Made by a program: the position numbers and the translations under genes. The notes under the pieces were generated by a model, which was not told the origin of the DNA, did not search any database, and saw nothing but the letters and a program-made list of their open reading frames with translations. From assembly GCF_021032705.1 (NCBI RefSeq), contig NZ_JAHVXI010000001.1, positions 1,178,001 to 1,242,000 of the forward strand: a stretch of DNA of 64,000 nt. Direction: 5' to 3'. The stretch comes from Psychroserpens luteolus. GTDB lineage: Bacteria; Bacteroidota; Bacteroidia; Flavobacteriales; Flavobacteriaceae. Shown piece by piece: positions 44,915 through 53,511 of the stretch. Each line of letters starts with the position of its first letter. Position 1 is the stretch's first letter.

Positions 44915-47900
44915 ATGTCATCAAACAAGAAATACTGGAAAAGTGTTGAAGAGCTAAAAGAGAATAGCTCTATTGTTGAGACGCTAAAACAAAATGAATT
45001 TGTTGAAGAGATTCCTACTGATGAATTTTTAGGAGATAAAAAAACATTAGAATCGTCTTCTACAACGCGTCGTGACTTTTTGAAGTATGTAGGTTTTAGT
45101 ACTGCTGCTGCATCTTTAGCAGCTTGTGAAGGACCTGTAATTAAATCAATTCCTTATGTGGTTCAGCCAGAATCTATTGTTCCTGGTGTTGCCAACTATT
45201 ATGCAACAACAATTGCAAATGGTTTTGATTTTGCTAGTGTTTTAGTAAAAACACGTGAAGGTCGTCCAATCAAAATTGAAAACAACAACTTAGCAAAAAC
45301 AAACAATAGTGCTAATGCAAGAGTTAACGCTTCTGTGTTAGGATTATATGATAGCTTAAGAGTTCAAGGTCCAATGAAAGGCGGCAGCGCTATTTCATGG
45401 GAGACTTTTGATGCTGAAACAAATCAAGCCTTAAACAATGTAATGACAGCTGGTAAGGAAATTGTATTGTTAACACAAACATATGCAAGTCCTTCTACCT
45501 CTAAGTTGATTTCTGAATTTAAAGCGAAGTACGGAAATGTACGTCATGTTGTGTATGATGCTGTTTCAGAATCTGCTGCGTTAGATGCTTTTGAAGCGAA
45601 GTATAATACTCGTGGAATGGCAAATTACGATTTTTCTAAAGCCATGACAATTGTTTCAGTTGGAGCAGATTTCTTAGGAGATTGGCAAGGTGGTGGATTT
45701 GATGCTGGATATGCACAAGGACGTGTTCCGAAGAACGGAAAAATGTCTCGTCACATTCAGTTTGAATCAAATATGTCACTTACTGGTGCAAACGCAGACA
45801 AGCGTGTGCCATTGACGCCAACACAACAAAAACATGCTTTAGCAAAACTACATAGTTTAGTGGTTGGTGGAGCTGCATCTACAGATTTACCAGAGCATAT
45901 AGATCAAGCTGTTCAAAAAGCAGCTTCAGAATTGAAAAGAGCAGGAAGCAATGGTGTTCTTGTTACTGGTATTCAAGATGTAAATGCACAAACAGTTGCA
46001 TTAGCGATTAATGAATCACTTGGAAGCAAGGCATTCGATCCAAATACTCCAATTTTAACAAGACAAGGTAATAATGCTTCGGTTACTAAATTAGTAGCAG
46101 ATATGAAAGCTGGTCGTATTGGTGGTATCATCATGAGTGGTGTTAACCCAATGTACACATTGCCTAATGCTTCAGATTTTGCTGAAGGTCTTGGTAAAAC
46201 AGACTTATCAATAGTATTTTCAATGAAAGCAGATGAAACGGCTTCTCTTGAAAGCGTTGATTATATTGCAGCAGCACCTCACTACCTAGAGTCTTGGGGA
46301 GATGTTGAATTTAAAAAAGGACATTATAGTTTAATGCAACCAACGATTCGTCCGTTGTTTGATACACGTCAATTTCAAGACGCTTTATTAAAGTGGACAG
46401 ATAATGGCATGAACTATCGTGAATATATTAAAGAGGCTTGGGGAAGTAGTATCCTTACTGGATCATCTTTCAACAAGGCTTTACAAGATGGTGTTTATGT
46501 TGGTAGCATTGCTACTGAAACTGTAGATACAACATCAGATACTGATTCTTCTATAGATGATTTATTAGGTGAATCTGTAACAGCAGTTTCTGCAGGAAGT
46601 GCGGCAAGAGCATTAGCGTCTTCTAAGTCTTCTGGAGATTTAGAATTAGTTCTATACACTAAAACAGGAATGGGTGATGGTCAACAGGCTAATAACCCAT
46701 GGTTACAAGAATTCCCAGATCCTATTACAAGAACATCTTGGGATAACTACTTAACAATGTCTGCAAAAGATGCAGAAAAGTATCAGGTTAAGAATTATCA
46801 TGTAGCAGATGGAGGCTTAAATTCTAGCTTCGTAGAATTAACTGTTAATGGAATTCCTGTTACGATTCCTGTTATTATTCAACCAGGACAAGCACAAGGT
46901 TCTATAGGTTTAGCCTTAGGATATGGTCGCAAAAATGGATTGAAACCAGAAATGCAGACTGGAAAGAATGCATACCATTTCTATAAAGATTTTAATACAA
47001 CTCAAACAGACGTTTCATTAAAAGATATTGGTGGAGAACACGAATTTGCATGTGTTCAATTACAAAATACCTTAATGGGTCGTGGAGACATTATAAAGGA
47101 AACAACTTTAGAAATCTTCAATACTGAACATAGAAATGTTTGGAATAAAGTACCAACAGTATCTTTAAATCATGAAGAGGTTGAAGTCACATCTCCTGAA
47201 GTTGATTTATGGGATGAGTTTGACCGTTCAATAGGACATCACTTTAACTTATCTATAGACTTAAATTCTTGTACAGGTTGTGGTGCATGTGTAATTGCAT
47301 GTCATGCCGAAAACAATGTCCCTGTAGTTGGTAAAGAAGAAATTAGACGTAGTCGTGATATGCACTGGTTACGTATTGATAGATATTACTCTTCTAATGA
47401 TACATTTGAAGGTGATGTTAAAGAAAAGGAAAGTGCAGATGGATTAGGCTTAGGAAACTTCGTATTTGGCGATGGTGAAGGCGATGGTTCTTTATCTACA
47501 TTTGCTAGATTAGAAGATCCAGCTGATAATCCGCAAGTAGCTTTCCAACCAGTAATGTGTCAGCATTGTAACCATGCACCTTGTGAAACTGTATGTCCTG
47601 TGGCTGCAACATCACATGGTCGTCAAGGTCAAAACCATATGGCATATAACCGTTGTGTTGGTACACGTTACTGTGCAAATAACTGTCCGTATAAAGTACG
47701 TCGTTTCAACTGGTTCTTATACGCTCAAAACGATGAGTTCGATTACCACATGAATGACGATTTAGGTCGTATGGTATTGAATCCAGATGTAACAGTTCGT
47801 TCACGTGGTGTTATGGAAAAATGTTCTATGTGTATTCAAATGACACAGAAAACAATTCTTGATGCGAAACGTGATGGACGTCCAGTTAAAGATGGTGAAT

Positions 47901-48082
47901 TCAAAACAGCATGTTCTGCAGCTTGTAGTAGTGGCGCTATGGTGTTTGGAGATATCAATAACAAAGACAGTAAAGTTGCGAAACTTAAAAAAGATGATCG
48001 TATGTATCACTTATTAGAAAGTGTTGGTACTAAACCTAATGTTCAGTATCAGACTAAAGTGAGAAATACTAAAGAAGCATAA
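44915..48082 (+). CDS. actB: Alternative complex III subunit ActB: molybdopterin-oxidoreductase-like and iron-sulfur protein
   Basis: A 1055-residue periplasmic subunit. A Tat-type signal lies inside the N-terminus (TTRRDFLKYVGFSTAAASLA, about residues 50-69). The middle is a molybdopterin oxidoreductase-like fold (ActB1 part) that in this family carries no cofactor. The C-terminal ferredoxin-like part (ActB2, about 780-1040) has the cluster ligands CTGCGACVIACHAENNVP, CQHCNHAPCETVCPVAATSH, CVGTRYCANNCPYKVRRFNW and CSMCIQMTQ...CSAACSSGA, enough for three [4Fe-4S] and one [3Fe-4S] cluster. It passes electrons within the complex. It lies 34 bp after actA and 30 bp before actC. Confidence 0.96.
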   Translation: MSSNKKYWKSVEELKENSSIVETLKQNEFVEEIPTDEFLGDKKTLESSSTTRRDFLKYVGFSTAAASLAACEGPVIKSIPYVVQPESIVPGVANYYATTIANGFDFASVLVKTREGRPIKIENNNLAKTNNSANARVNASVLGLYDSLRVQGPMKGGSAISWETFDAETNQALNNVMTAGKEIVLLTQTYASPSTSKLISEFKAKYGNVRHVVYDAVSESAALDAFEAKYNTRGMANYDFSKAMTIVSVGADFLGDWQGGGFDAGYAQGRVPKNGKMSRHIQFESNMSLTGANADKRVPLTPTQQKHALAKLHSLVVGGAASTDLPEHIDQAVQKAASELKRAGSNGVLVTGIQDVNAQTVALAINESLGSKAFDPNTPILTRQGNNASVTKLVADMKAGRIGGIIMSGVNPMYTLPNASDFAEGLGKTDLSIVFSMKADETASLESVDYIAAAPHYLESWGDVEFKKGHYSLMQPTIRPLFDTRQFQDALLKWTDNGMNYREYIKEAWGSSILTGSSFNKALQDGVYVGSIATETVDTTSDTDSSIDDLLGESVTAVSAGSAARALASSKSSGDLELVLYTKTGMGDGQQANNPWLQEFPDPITRTSWDNYLTMSAKDAEKYQVKNYHVADGGLNSSFVELTVNGIPVTIPVIIQPGQAQGSIGLALGYGRKNGLKPEMQTGKNAYHFYKDFNTTQTDVSLKDIGGEHEFACVQLQNTLMGRGDIIKETTLEIFNTEHRNVWNKVPTVSLNHEEVEVTSPEVDLWDEFDRSIGHHFNLSIDLNSCTGCGACVIACHAENNVPVVGKEEIRRSRDMHWLRIDRYYSSNDTFEGDVKEKESADGLGLGNFVFGDGEGDGSLSTFARLEDPADNPQVAFQPVMCQHCNHAPCETVCPVAATSHGRQGQNHMAYNRCVGTRYCANNCPYKVRRFNWFLYAQNDEFDYHMNDDLGRMVLNPDVTVRSRGVMEKCSMCIQMTQKTILDAKRDGRPVKDGEFKTACSAACSSGAMVFGDINNKDSKVAKLKKDDRMYHLLESVGTKPNVQYQTKVRNTKEA

Positions 48083-48112
48083 AAATTAATTAAGAAACAA
48101 TTATAATAGATT

Positions 48113-49849
48113 ATGGCGTCTCATTACGAAGCACCTATTAGAAGACCCTTAGTTACAGGAGAAAAATCATATCACGATGTATCGGTAGATGTGGCTGCAC
48201 CTGTTGAAGGAAAAGCAAATAAATCTTGGTGGATTGTATTTTCAATAGCACTTGTCGCTTTCCTTTGGGGAATTGGGTGTATTATCTATACAATTTCTAC
48301 AGGTATCGGAACTTGGGGTTTAAATAAAACCGTAGGTTGGGCTTGGGATATTACTAACTTCGTTTGGTGGGTTGGTATTGGTCACGCAGGAACCTTAATT
48401 TCTGCTGTACTTTTACTTTTCCGTCAAAAATGGAGAATGGCGATTAACCGTTCTGCAGAAGCAATGACAATTTTCTCGGTAGTTCAAGCAGGTTTATTCC
48501 CAATTATTCACATGGGTCGTCCATGGTTAGGATACTGGGTATTACCAATTCCAAACCAGTTTGGTTCATTATGGGTTAACTTTAACTCTCCATTACTTTG
48601 GGATGTATTTGCGATCTCTACGTATTTATCGGTATCATTAGTTTTCTGGTGGACTGGTTTATTACCTGATTTTGCGATGATTCGTGATAGAGCTGTAAAA
48701 CCATTCCAAAAGAAGATTTATTCATTATTAAGTTTTGGATGGTCTGGTCGTGCTAAAGATTGGCAACGTTTTGAAGAAGTATCATTGGTACTTGCAGGTT
48801 TAGCAACACCATTAGTACTTTCTGTACATACTATTGTATCGTTTGACTTCGCCACATCGGTAATTCCTGGTTGGCATACAACCATTTTCCCTCCATACTT
48901 TGTTGCTGGAGCGATTTTCTCAGGATTTGCTATGGTGAATACCCTTCTTATTATCATGAGAAAAGTATGTAGCCTTGAAGATTATATTACAGTACAACAC
49001 ATCGAGTTAATGAACATCGTCATCATGATTACGGGTTCTATTGTTGGTGTGGCATATATTACTGAGTTATTTATCGCTTGGTATTCTGGAGTAGAATATG
49101 AACAATATGCATTCTTGAATAGAGCAACAGGTCCTTATGCTTGGGCCTACTGGATGATGATGTCTTGTAACGTGTTCTCACCTCAGTTTATGTGGTTTAA
49201 AAAATTAAGAACGAGTATTATGTTCTCATTCTTTATATCTATTGTAGTAAACGTAGGAATGTGGTTTGAGCGTTTCGTAATTATCGTAACATCATTACAC
49301 AGAGATTATTTACCATCATCTTGGACAATGTTCCAACCAACATTTGTTGATATTGGAATATTTATTGGAACCATAGGATTCTTCTTTGTATTATTCCTAT
49401 TATATGCTAGAACATTCCCAGTAATTGCTCAAGCTGAAGTGAAGACAATATTGAAATCTTCAGGTGAACGTTATAAGAAAATTAGAGAGCGTGGTGATAG
49501 TTTAGTTGGAACAGGTGCAGATACAAGAACATCAAATGCTACAGCCGATGTTAAGACTGAAGTAGTTAAAGATGTTTCAGATGAAGATAATTCAGCTAAA
49601 GTTGACGATTTATTAGGAAGCATTGGTGCTTTTGATCCAAATACGCAAACTGCTGATGACTTGAAAAAAGTAAATGGTATTGGTCCAAAAATGGAAGAAG
49701 TACTTAATAGTATTGGGATCTATACATTTTTACAGGTTAGCAAGATGACAAAAAGAGAATATGACTTGTTAGATTCAATTACAGGTTCTTTCCCAGGAAG
49801 AGCAGAACGTGATGACTGGTCTGGACAAGCTAAAAAATTAATAAACTAA
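48113..49849 (+). CDS. actC: Alternative complex III subunit ActC (NrfD-like) with C-terminal helix-hairpin-helix domain
   Basis: A quinone-binding membrane subunit of the NrfD/PsrC family with about ten transmembrane helices in residues 35-440 (WWIVFSIALVAFLWGIGCI, HMGRPWLGYWVLPIPNQFG, FFVLFLLYARTFPVIAQ). Unusually it continues for about 120 residues: a Thr/Asp/Lys-rich linker (about 465-510), then a soluble module DLKKVNGIGPKMEEVLNSIG (starting near residue 520) through WSGQAKKLIN. This is a helix-hairpin-helix fold seen in DNA-binding proteins and as a tail on some respiratory subunits. Its role here is unclear. It lies in the middle of the act operon, 10 bp before actD. Confidence 0.95.
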   Translation: MASHYEAPIRRPLVTGEKSYHDVSVDVAAPVEGKANKSWWIVFSIALVAFLWGIGCIIYTISTGIGTWGLNKTVGWAWDITNFVWWVGIGHAGTLISAVLLLFRQKWRMAINRSAEAMTIFSVVQAGLFPIIHMGRPWLGYWVLPIPNQFGSLWVNFNSPLLWDVFAISTYLSVSLVFWWTGLLPDFAMIRDRAVKPFQKKIYSLLSFGWSGRAKDWQRFEEVSLVLAGLATPLVLSVHTIVSFDFATSVIPGWHTTIFPPYFVAGAIFSGFAMVNTLLIIMRKVCSLEDYITVQHIELMNIVIMITGSIVGVAYITELFIAWYSGVEYEQYAFLNRATGPYAWAYWMMMSCNVFSPQFMWFKKLRTSIMFSFFISIVVNVGMWFERFVIIVTSLHRDYLPSSWTMFQPTFVDIGIFIGTIGFFFVLFLLYARTFPVIAQAEVKTILKSSGERYKKIRERGDSLVGTGADTRTSNATADVKTEVVKDVSDEDNSAKVDDLLGSIGAFDPNTQTADDLKKVNGIGPKMEEVLNSIGIYTFLQVSKMTKREYDLLDSITGSFPGRAERDDWSGQAKKLIN

Positions 49850-49858
49850 AAATAGTAC

Positions 49859-50389
49859 ATGGAAGCTTCAAAAGTAATTCACGCTATTTATACAGATGAC
49901 GATGTTTTAATGGCTGCCGTTAAAAAGGTAAAGTCTGCGCATCATCATATTGAAGAAATTTACACGCCTTTTCCAGTTCACGGATTAGACAAGGCAATGG
50001 GATTAGAGCCAACAAGAATAGCTATAGCATCATTTATCTATGGTTGTATTGGTTTAACAGTAGCAATTGTCATGATGAATTTTATCATGATCGAAGATTG
50101 GCCTCAAAACATTGGTGGAAAGCCAAGTTTTAGTTATATCGAGAATATGCCTGCGTTTGTACCAATTATGTTTGAGCTTACTGTATTTTTTGCAGCTCAC
50201 CTAATGGTTATTACATTTTACTTAAGAAGTAGAATGTGGCCATTTAAAAATGCAGAAAACCCAGACCCAAGAACTACAGATGACCATTTCTTAATGGAAA
50301 TTGCAGTTCATGATAACGAACAGGAACTCTCTAATTTGTTAAAGGAAACGGGAGCAGTAGAAATTAATTTAATTGATAAAGCGCATTAA
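49859..50389 (+). CDS. actD: Alternative complex III subunit ActD (DUF3341)
   Basis: A 176-residue membrane protein with two transmembrane helices (about residues 55-78 and 103-123). The N-terminal cytoplasmic part shows HAIYTDDDVLMAAVKKVKSA and EIYTPFPVHGLDKAMGL, the standard start of this family (they sense distance to the quinol domain), and the end is DDHFLMEIAVHDNEQELSNLLKETGAVEI. Conserved small subunit that packs against ActC. Spaced 9 bp from actC and 9 bp from actE. Confidence 0.95.
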   Translation: MEASKVIHAIYTDDDVLMAAVKKVKSAHHHIEEIYTPFPVHGLDKAMGLEPTRIAIASFIYGCIGLTVAIVMMNFIMIEDWPQNIGGKPSFSYIENMPAFVPIMFELTVFFAAHLMVITFYLRSRMWPFKNAENPDPRTTDDHFLMEIAVHDNEQELSNLLKETGAVEINLIDKAH

Positions 50390-50398
50390 TTTATACAG

Positions 50399-50980
50399 AT
50401 GAAAAGCTTATTTAAAATAATAGTGGTATTAATGGTATTTGCAAGTGTTGTGGCCTGTAAGAATGACACAAGACCTAACTATCAGTTTATGCCAAACATG
50501 TACGAGCCTGTAAGTTATGAAGCTTACCAAGAGGCTGAAATTGTAGTTGATGGTCAACAAATGCTCATTGAGGATATGGAAGCACAATTACCTGCCGAAG
50601 GTAGTATTCCTAGAGGTGGTCACATGCCATTTGAAATTGAGAATACTAATGAAGGTTATATCCTAGCTAAAGAAACATTAACCAATCCTTTAGACTCTAC
50701 GCAAATTGATAACCCTAGAGGAGGGAGATTATACGATATTTATTGTGGTATTTGTCATGGTAAAAAAGGAGATGGTCAAGGGAATTTAGTTAAGCGTGAG
50801 AAAATATTGGGTGTGCCAAGTTATGATGATGCTGGGAGAGCAATTACTGTTGGAAGTATTTATCATACCATTTACTATGGAAAGAATTCAATGGGTTCAT
50901 ATGCTAATCAATTAAATGAAGAAGAACGTTGGCAGGTTGTTGATTATGTGTTGAAGTTGAAAGCTGATTTAGAAAAATAA
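50399..50980 (+). CDS. actE: Alternative complex III subunit ActE: monohaem cytochrome c
   Basis: A 193-residue lipoprotein (signal with FASVVAC, lipid Cys at about residue 20). It carries one haem c site, YCGICHGKKGDGQG (about residue 116), and an axial Met in KNSMGSYANQL. The conserved MPNMYEPVSYEAY motif just after the lipidated end is typical of the ActE family. It takes electrons toward the oxidase. The gene lies between actD and actF. Confidence 0.95.
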   Translation: MKSLFKIIVVLMVFASVVACKNDTRPNYQFMPNMYEPVSYEAYQEAEIVVDGQQMLIEDMEAQLPAEGSIPRGGHMPFEIENTNEGYILAKETLTNPLDSTQIDNPRGGRLYDIYCGICHGKKGDGQGNLVKREKILGVPSYDDAGRAITVGSIYHTIYYGKNSMGSYANQLNEEERWQVVDYVLKLKADLEK

Positions 50981-51001
50981 GATTTAGTTAAAGATTATAT
51001 A

Positions 51002-52393
51002 ATGGAATACAAAATTTCAAATAGACTAAGATTAACTGCTATTGTTTTAATGATAGTTGGAGTACTAGGTGTATCATACAGCTTTGTAACTTCAGGCAAA
51101 ACATTTGAACAAGTAGAAACGATGTTGGCTAACGAATCTCATCATGGTGGAGGTCATGGAGAAGAAGCCGGTCATGATAAGGAAGCAGATCACGATACTC
51201 ATGCATCAGAAGAATCTCATGCTGAAACAGCTGGTCATGATAATGCAGAAAGTCATGGAGCTCATGCTGAAGTAGATGAACATACTAAGCACGTTAACCA
51301 TGTTATGCATGCTATGCACAAAAGACCTTGGGCTGCAATTTATGTAGCTGCATTTTTCTTTTTTATGATTGCACTTGGTGTATTGGCATTTTATGCTGTA
51401 CAATATGCTGCTCAAGCAGGATGGTCACCATTACTTTTAAGAGTGATGGAAGGTATTACCGCATATATGCTGCCTGGAGCCTTAATCGTTTTAGGTATAG
51501 CAATTGCTTCTGGTTTGATAGGTCATTATGGCTTATTTGTATGGATGGATCCAGATGTAGTAGCTCATGATAAATTAATTCAAGGTAAATCAGGATGGTT
51601 GGATATCACTTGGTTTGGAGTTAGAGGATTAATATTTATTGCTGGTTGGTGGTTATACAGACACTTCTCTCGTAAATTCTCGATTGCTCAAGATAATGCA
51701 GACGACAATAAAAACTTTAAAAAGACATTCCGTATCTCGGCAGCATTTTTAGTATTCTTTTTATATACAGAATCTATGATGTCTTGGGATTGGATTATGA
51801 GTGTTGATCCTCACTGGTTCTCAACATTATTTGGATGGTATGTATTGGCAGGAATGATGGTTTGTGGTATCACTGTAATTGCAATGATTACTATTTATTT
51901 GAAATCAAAAGGATTGTTACCAAAAGTAAACGATAGTCATATCCATGATTTAGCGAAATTCATGTTTGGATTTAGCATTTTCTGGACGTACCTATGGTTC
52001 TCGCAGTTTATGTTGATATGGTACTCTAACATTCCAGAAGAGGTGACTTATTTCATAGCTAGATTTAACGATTATCAACTACCATTTTTAGGAATGGTGG
52101 CTATGAACTTTGTGTTCCCATTATTGATATTAATGAATAGTGATTATAAACGTATTCCATGGTTTGTGATCATGGCTGGTATCGTTATTTTAGTAGGTCA
52201 CTATGTAGATATATTTAATATGATTATGCCAGCTACAGTGGGAGACCAATGGGCAATTGGCATACCAGAAATTAGCTCAATATTGTTATTCGCTGGATTG
52301 TTCATATTTATTGTATTTACAGCATTAACTAAAGCACCTTTAGAACCAAAACGAAATCCGTTCATCAAGGAAAGTGAACATTTCCATTATTAA
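51002..52393 (+). CDS. actF: Alternative complex III subunit ActF with histidine-rich insert
   Basis: A 463-residue membrane protein with about ten transmembrane helices, related to ActC but without the quinone-site signature. Residues about 42-100 form a soluble loop very rich in His, Glu and Asp (HHGGGHGEEAGHDKEADHD and so on), between the first membrane helix and HKRPWAAIYVAAFFF. Such a loop may bind copper or another metal, perhaps for the oxidase that follows; this is inference. Conserved parts include SWDWIMSVDPHWFSTLFGWY and FWTYLWFSQFMLIWYSNIPE. It is followed 27 bp later by coxB. Confidence 0.94.
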   Translation: MEYKISNRLRLTAIVLMIVGVLGVSYSFVTSGKTFEQVETMLANESHHGGGHGEEAGHDKEADHDTHASEESHAETAGHDNAESHGAHAEVDEHTKHVNHVMHAMHKRPWAAIYVAAFFFFMIALGVLAFYAVQYAAQAGWSPLLLRVMEGITAYMLPGALIVLGIAIASGLIGHYGLFVWMDPDVVAHDKLIQGKSGWLDITWFGVRGLIFIAGWWLYRHFSRKFSIAQDNADDNKNFKKTFRISAAFLVFFLYTESMMSWDWIMSVDPHWFSTLFGWYVLAGMMVCGITVIAMITIYLKSKGLLPKVNDSHIHDLAKFMFGFSIFWTYLWFSQFMLIWYSNIPEEVTYFIARFNDYQLPFLGMVAMNFVFPLLILMNSDYKRIPWFVIMAGIVILVGHYVDIFNMIMPATVGDQWAIGIPEISSILLFAGLFIFIVFTALTKAPLEPKRNPFIKESEHFHY

Positions 52394-52420
52394 TAAAAAT
52401 TATAAAGAACAGAAACGACA

Positions 52421-53488
52421 ATGACTGCTTTTTTAACAATTATAATAGTAATTTTCATAGCTGTTGCCATTTGGCAAATGGTTAAGATATTTGATTTGGC
52501 TCAAGTAGGCGCTTCAAACGATCAAGTAGCTACAGATAAAGACAACAAGATTAATGGATATTTAATGATGGGGTTCTTAGTCTTCATTTATGCCATCACT
52601 ATTGCTAGTTTTTGGTATTTAGGAGATTTACCTTTGATGTCTAATTCTGCTTCAGAGCACGGACCGCAACTTGACAATTTAATGATTATCTCTATGGTAA
52701 TCATATTCATTGTTCAAACATTTACGCAATTCTTATTGCATTACTTTGCTTACAAGTACAAAGGAGAAAAAGGACGTAAAGCATTATTTTATGCAGATAA
52801 TAATACATTAGAAGCGATCTGGACGTTTATTCCAGTGATTGTTTTAGCAGGTTTAATTATTTATGGTCTATTCACTTGGACAAGCATCATGAATATTGAT
52901 GAAAGTGAAGATCCATTGGTAGTCGAATTATATGCACAACAGTTTAACTGGAAAGCACGTTACGCAGGTGATGATAATGTTTTGGGTATGGCTAATGTTA
53001 GATTGATTGATAATGACAGAGCAAATATCTTAGGTTTAGATGAGTCTGATCCTAATGCTCAAGATGATGTTATTACAACAGAACTACATTTACCAGTTGG
53101 AAGACCTGTATTATTTAAAATGCGTTCTCAAGATGTTTTACACTCTGCTTATATGCCGCACTTTAGAGCGCAAATGAACTGTGTACCAGGTATGATTACT
53201 CAGTTTGGGTTTACACCAACTGTAACTACCGCAGATATGCGTAAAAATCCTGATATTATTGAGAAAGTAGAGAATATCAACGCCATAAGAACAAAGAATA
53301 GAAAAGAAATAGAAGCTAAGGGAACGCAAGAAGTTATATATGAGTTTGATTACTTATTACTATGTAATAAAATTTGTGGAAAATCACACTACAATATGCA
53401 AATGAAGATTATTGTAGAAACTCAAGAGGAGTATGATGCTTGGATTAAAGAGCAAAAAACGTTCAAAAATTCTTTAACTAACAACTAA
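52421..53488 (+). CDS. coxB: Cytochrome c oxidase subunit II
   Basis: The CuA subunit that receives electrons from cytochrome c. The 355-residue protein has extra hydrophobic segments at the N-terminus (about residues 2-22 and 47-70) in addition to the two usual helices (about 84-108 and 128-150). The CuA site is intact: the His in RSQDVLHSAYMPHFRAQMN, and CNKICGKSHYNMQMK (about residues 314-328), which supplies the two Cys, His and Met ligands. Upstream of it are VVELYAQQFNWKARYAGDDN and LPVGRPVLFKMRSQDV. In an operon with the act genes, so complex III and oxidase are probably made together and may form a supercomplex. Confidence 0.96.
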   Translation: MTAFLTIIIVIFIAVAIWQMVKIFDLAQVGASNDQVATDKDNKINGYLMMGFLVFIYAITIASFWYLGDLPLMSNSASEHGPQLDNLMIISMVIIFIVQTFTQFLLHYFAYKYKGEKGRKALFYADNNTLEAIWTFIPVIVLAGLIIYGLFTWTSIMNIDESEDPLVVELYAQQFNWKARYAGDDNVLGMANVRLIDNDRANILGLDESDPNAQDDVITTELHLPVGRPVLFKMRSQDVLHSAYMPHFRAQMNCVPGMITQFGFTPTVTTADMRKNPDIIEKVENINAIRTKNRKEIEAKGTQEVIYEFDYLLLCNKICGKSHYNMQMKIIVETQEEYDAWIKEQKTFKNSLTNN

Positions 53489-53511
53489 AAGATTAAAAAA
53501 GAAAATAGATT

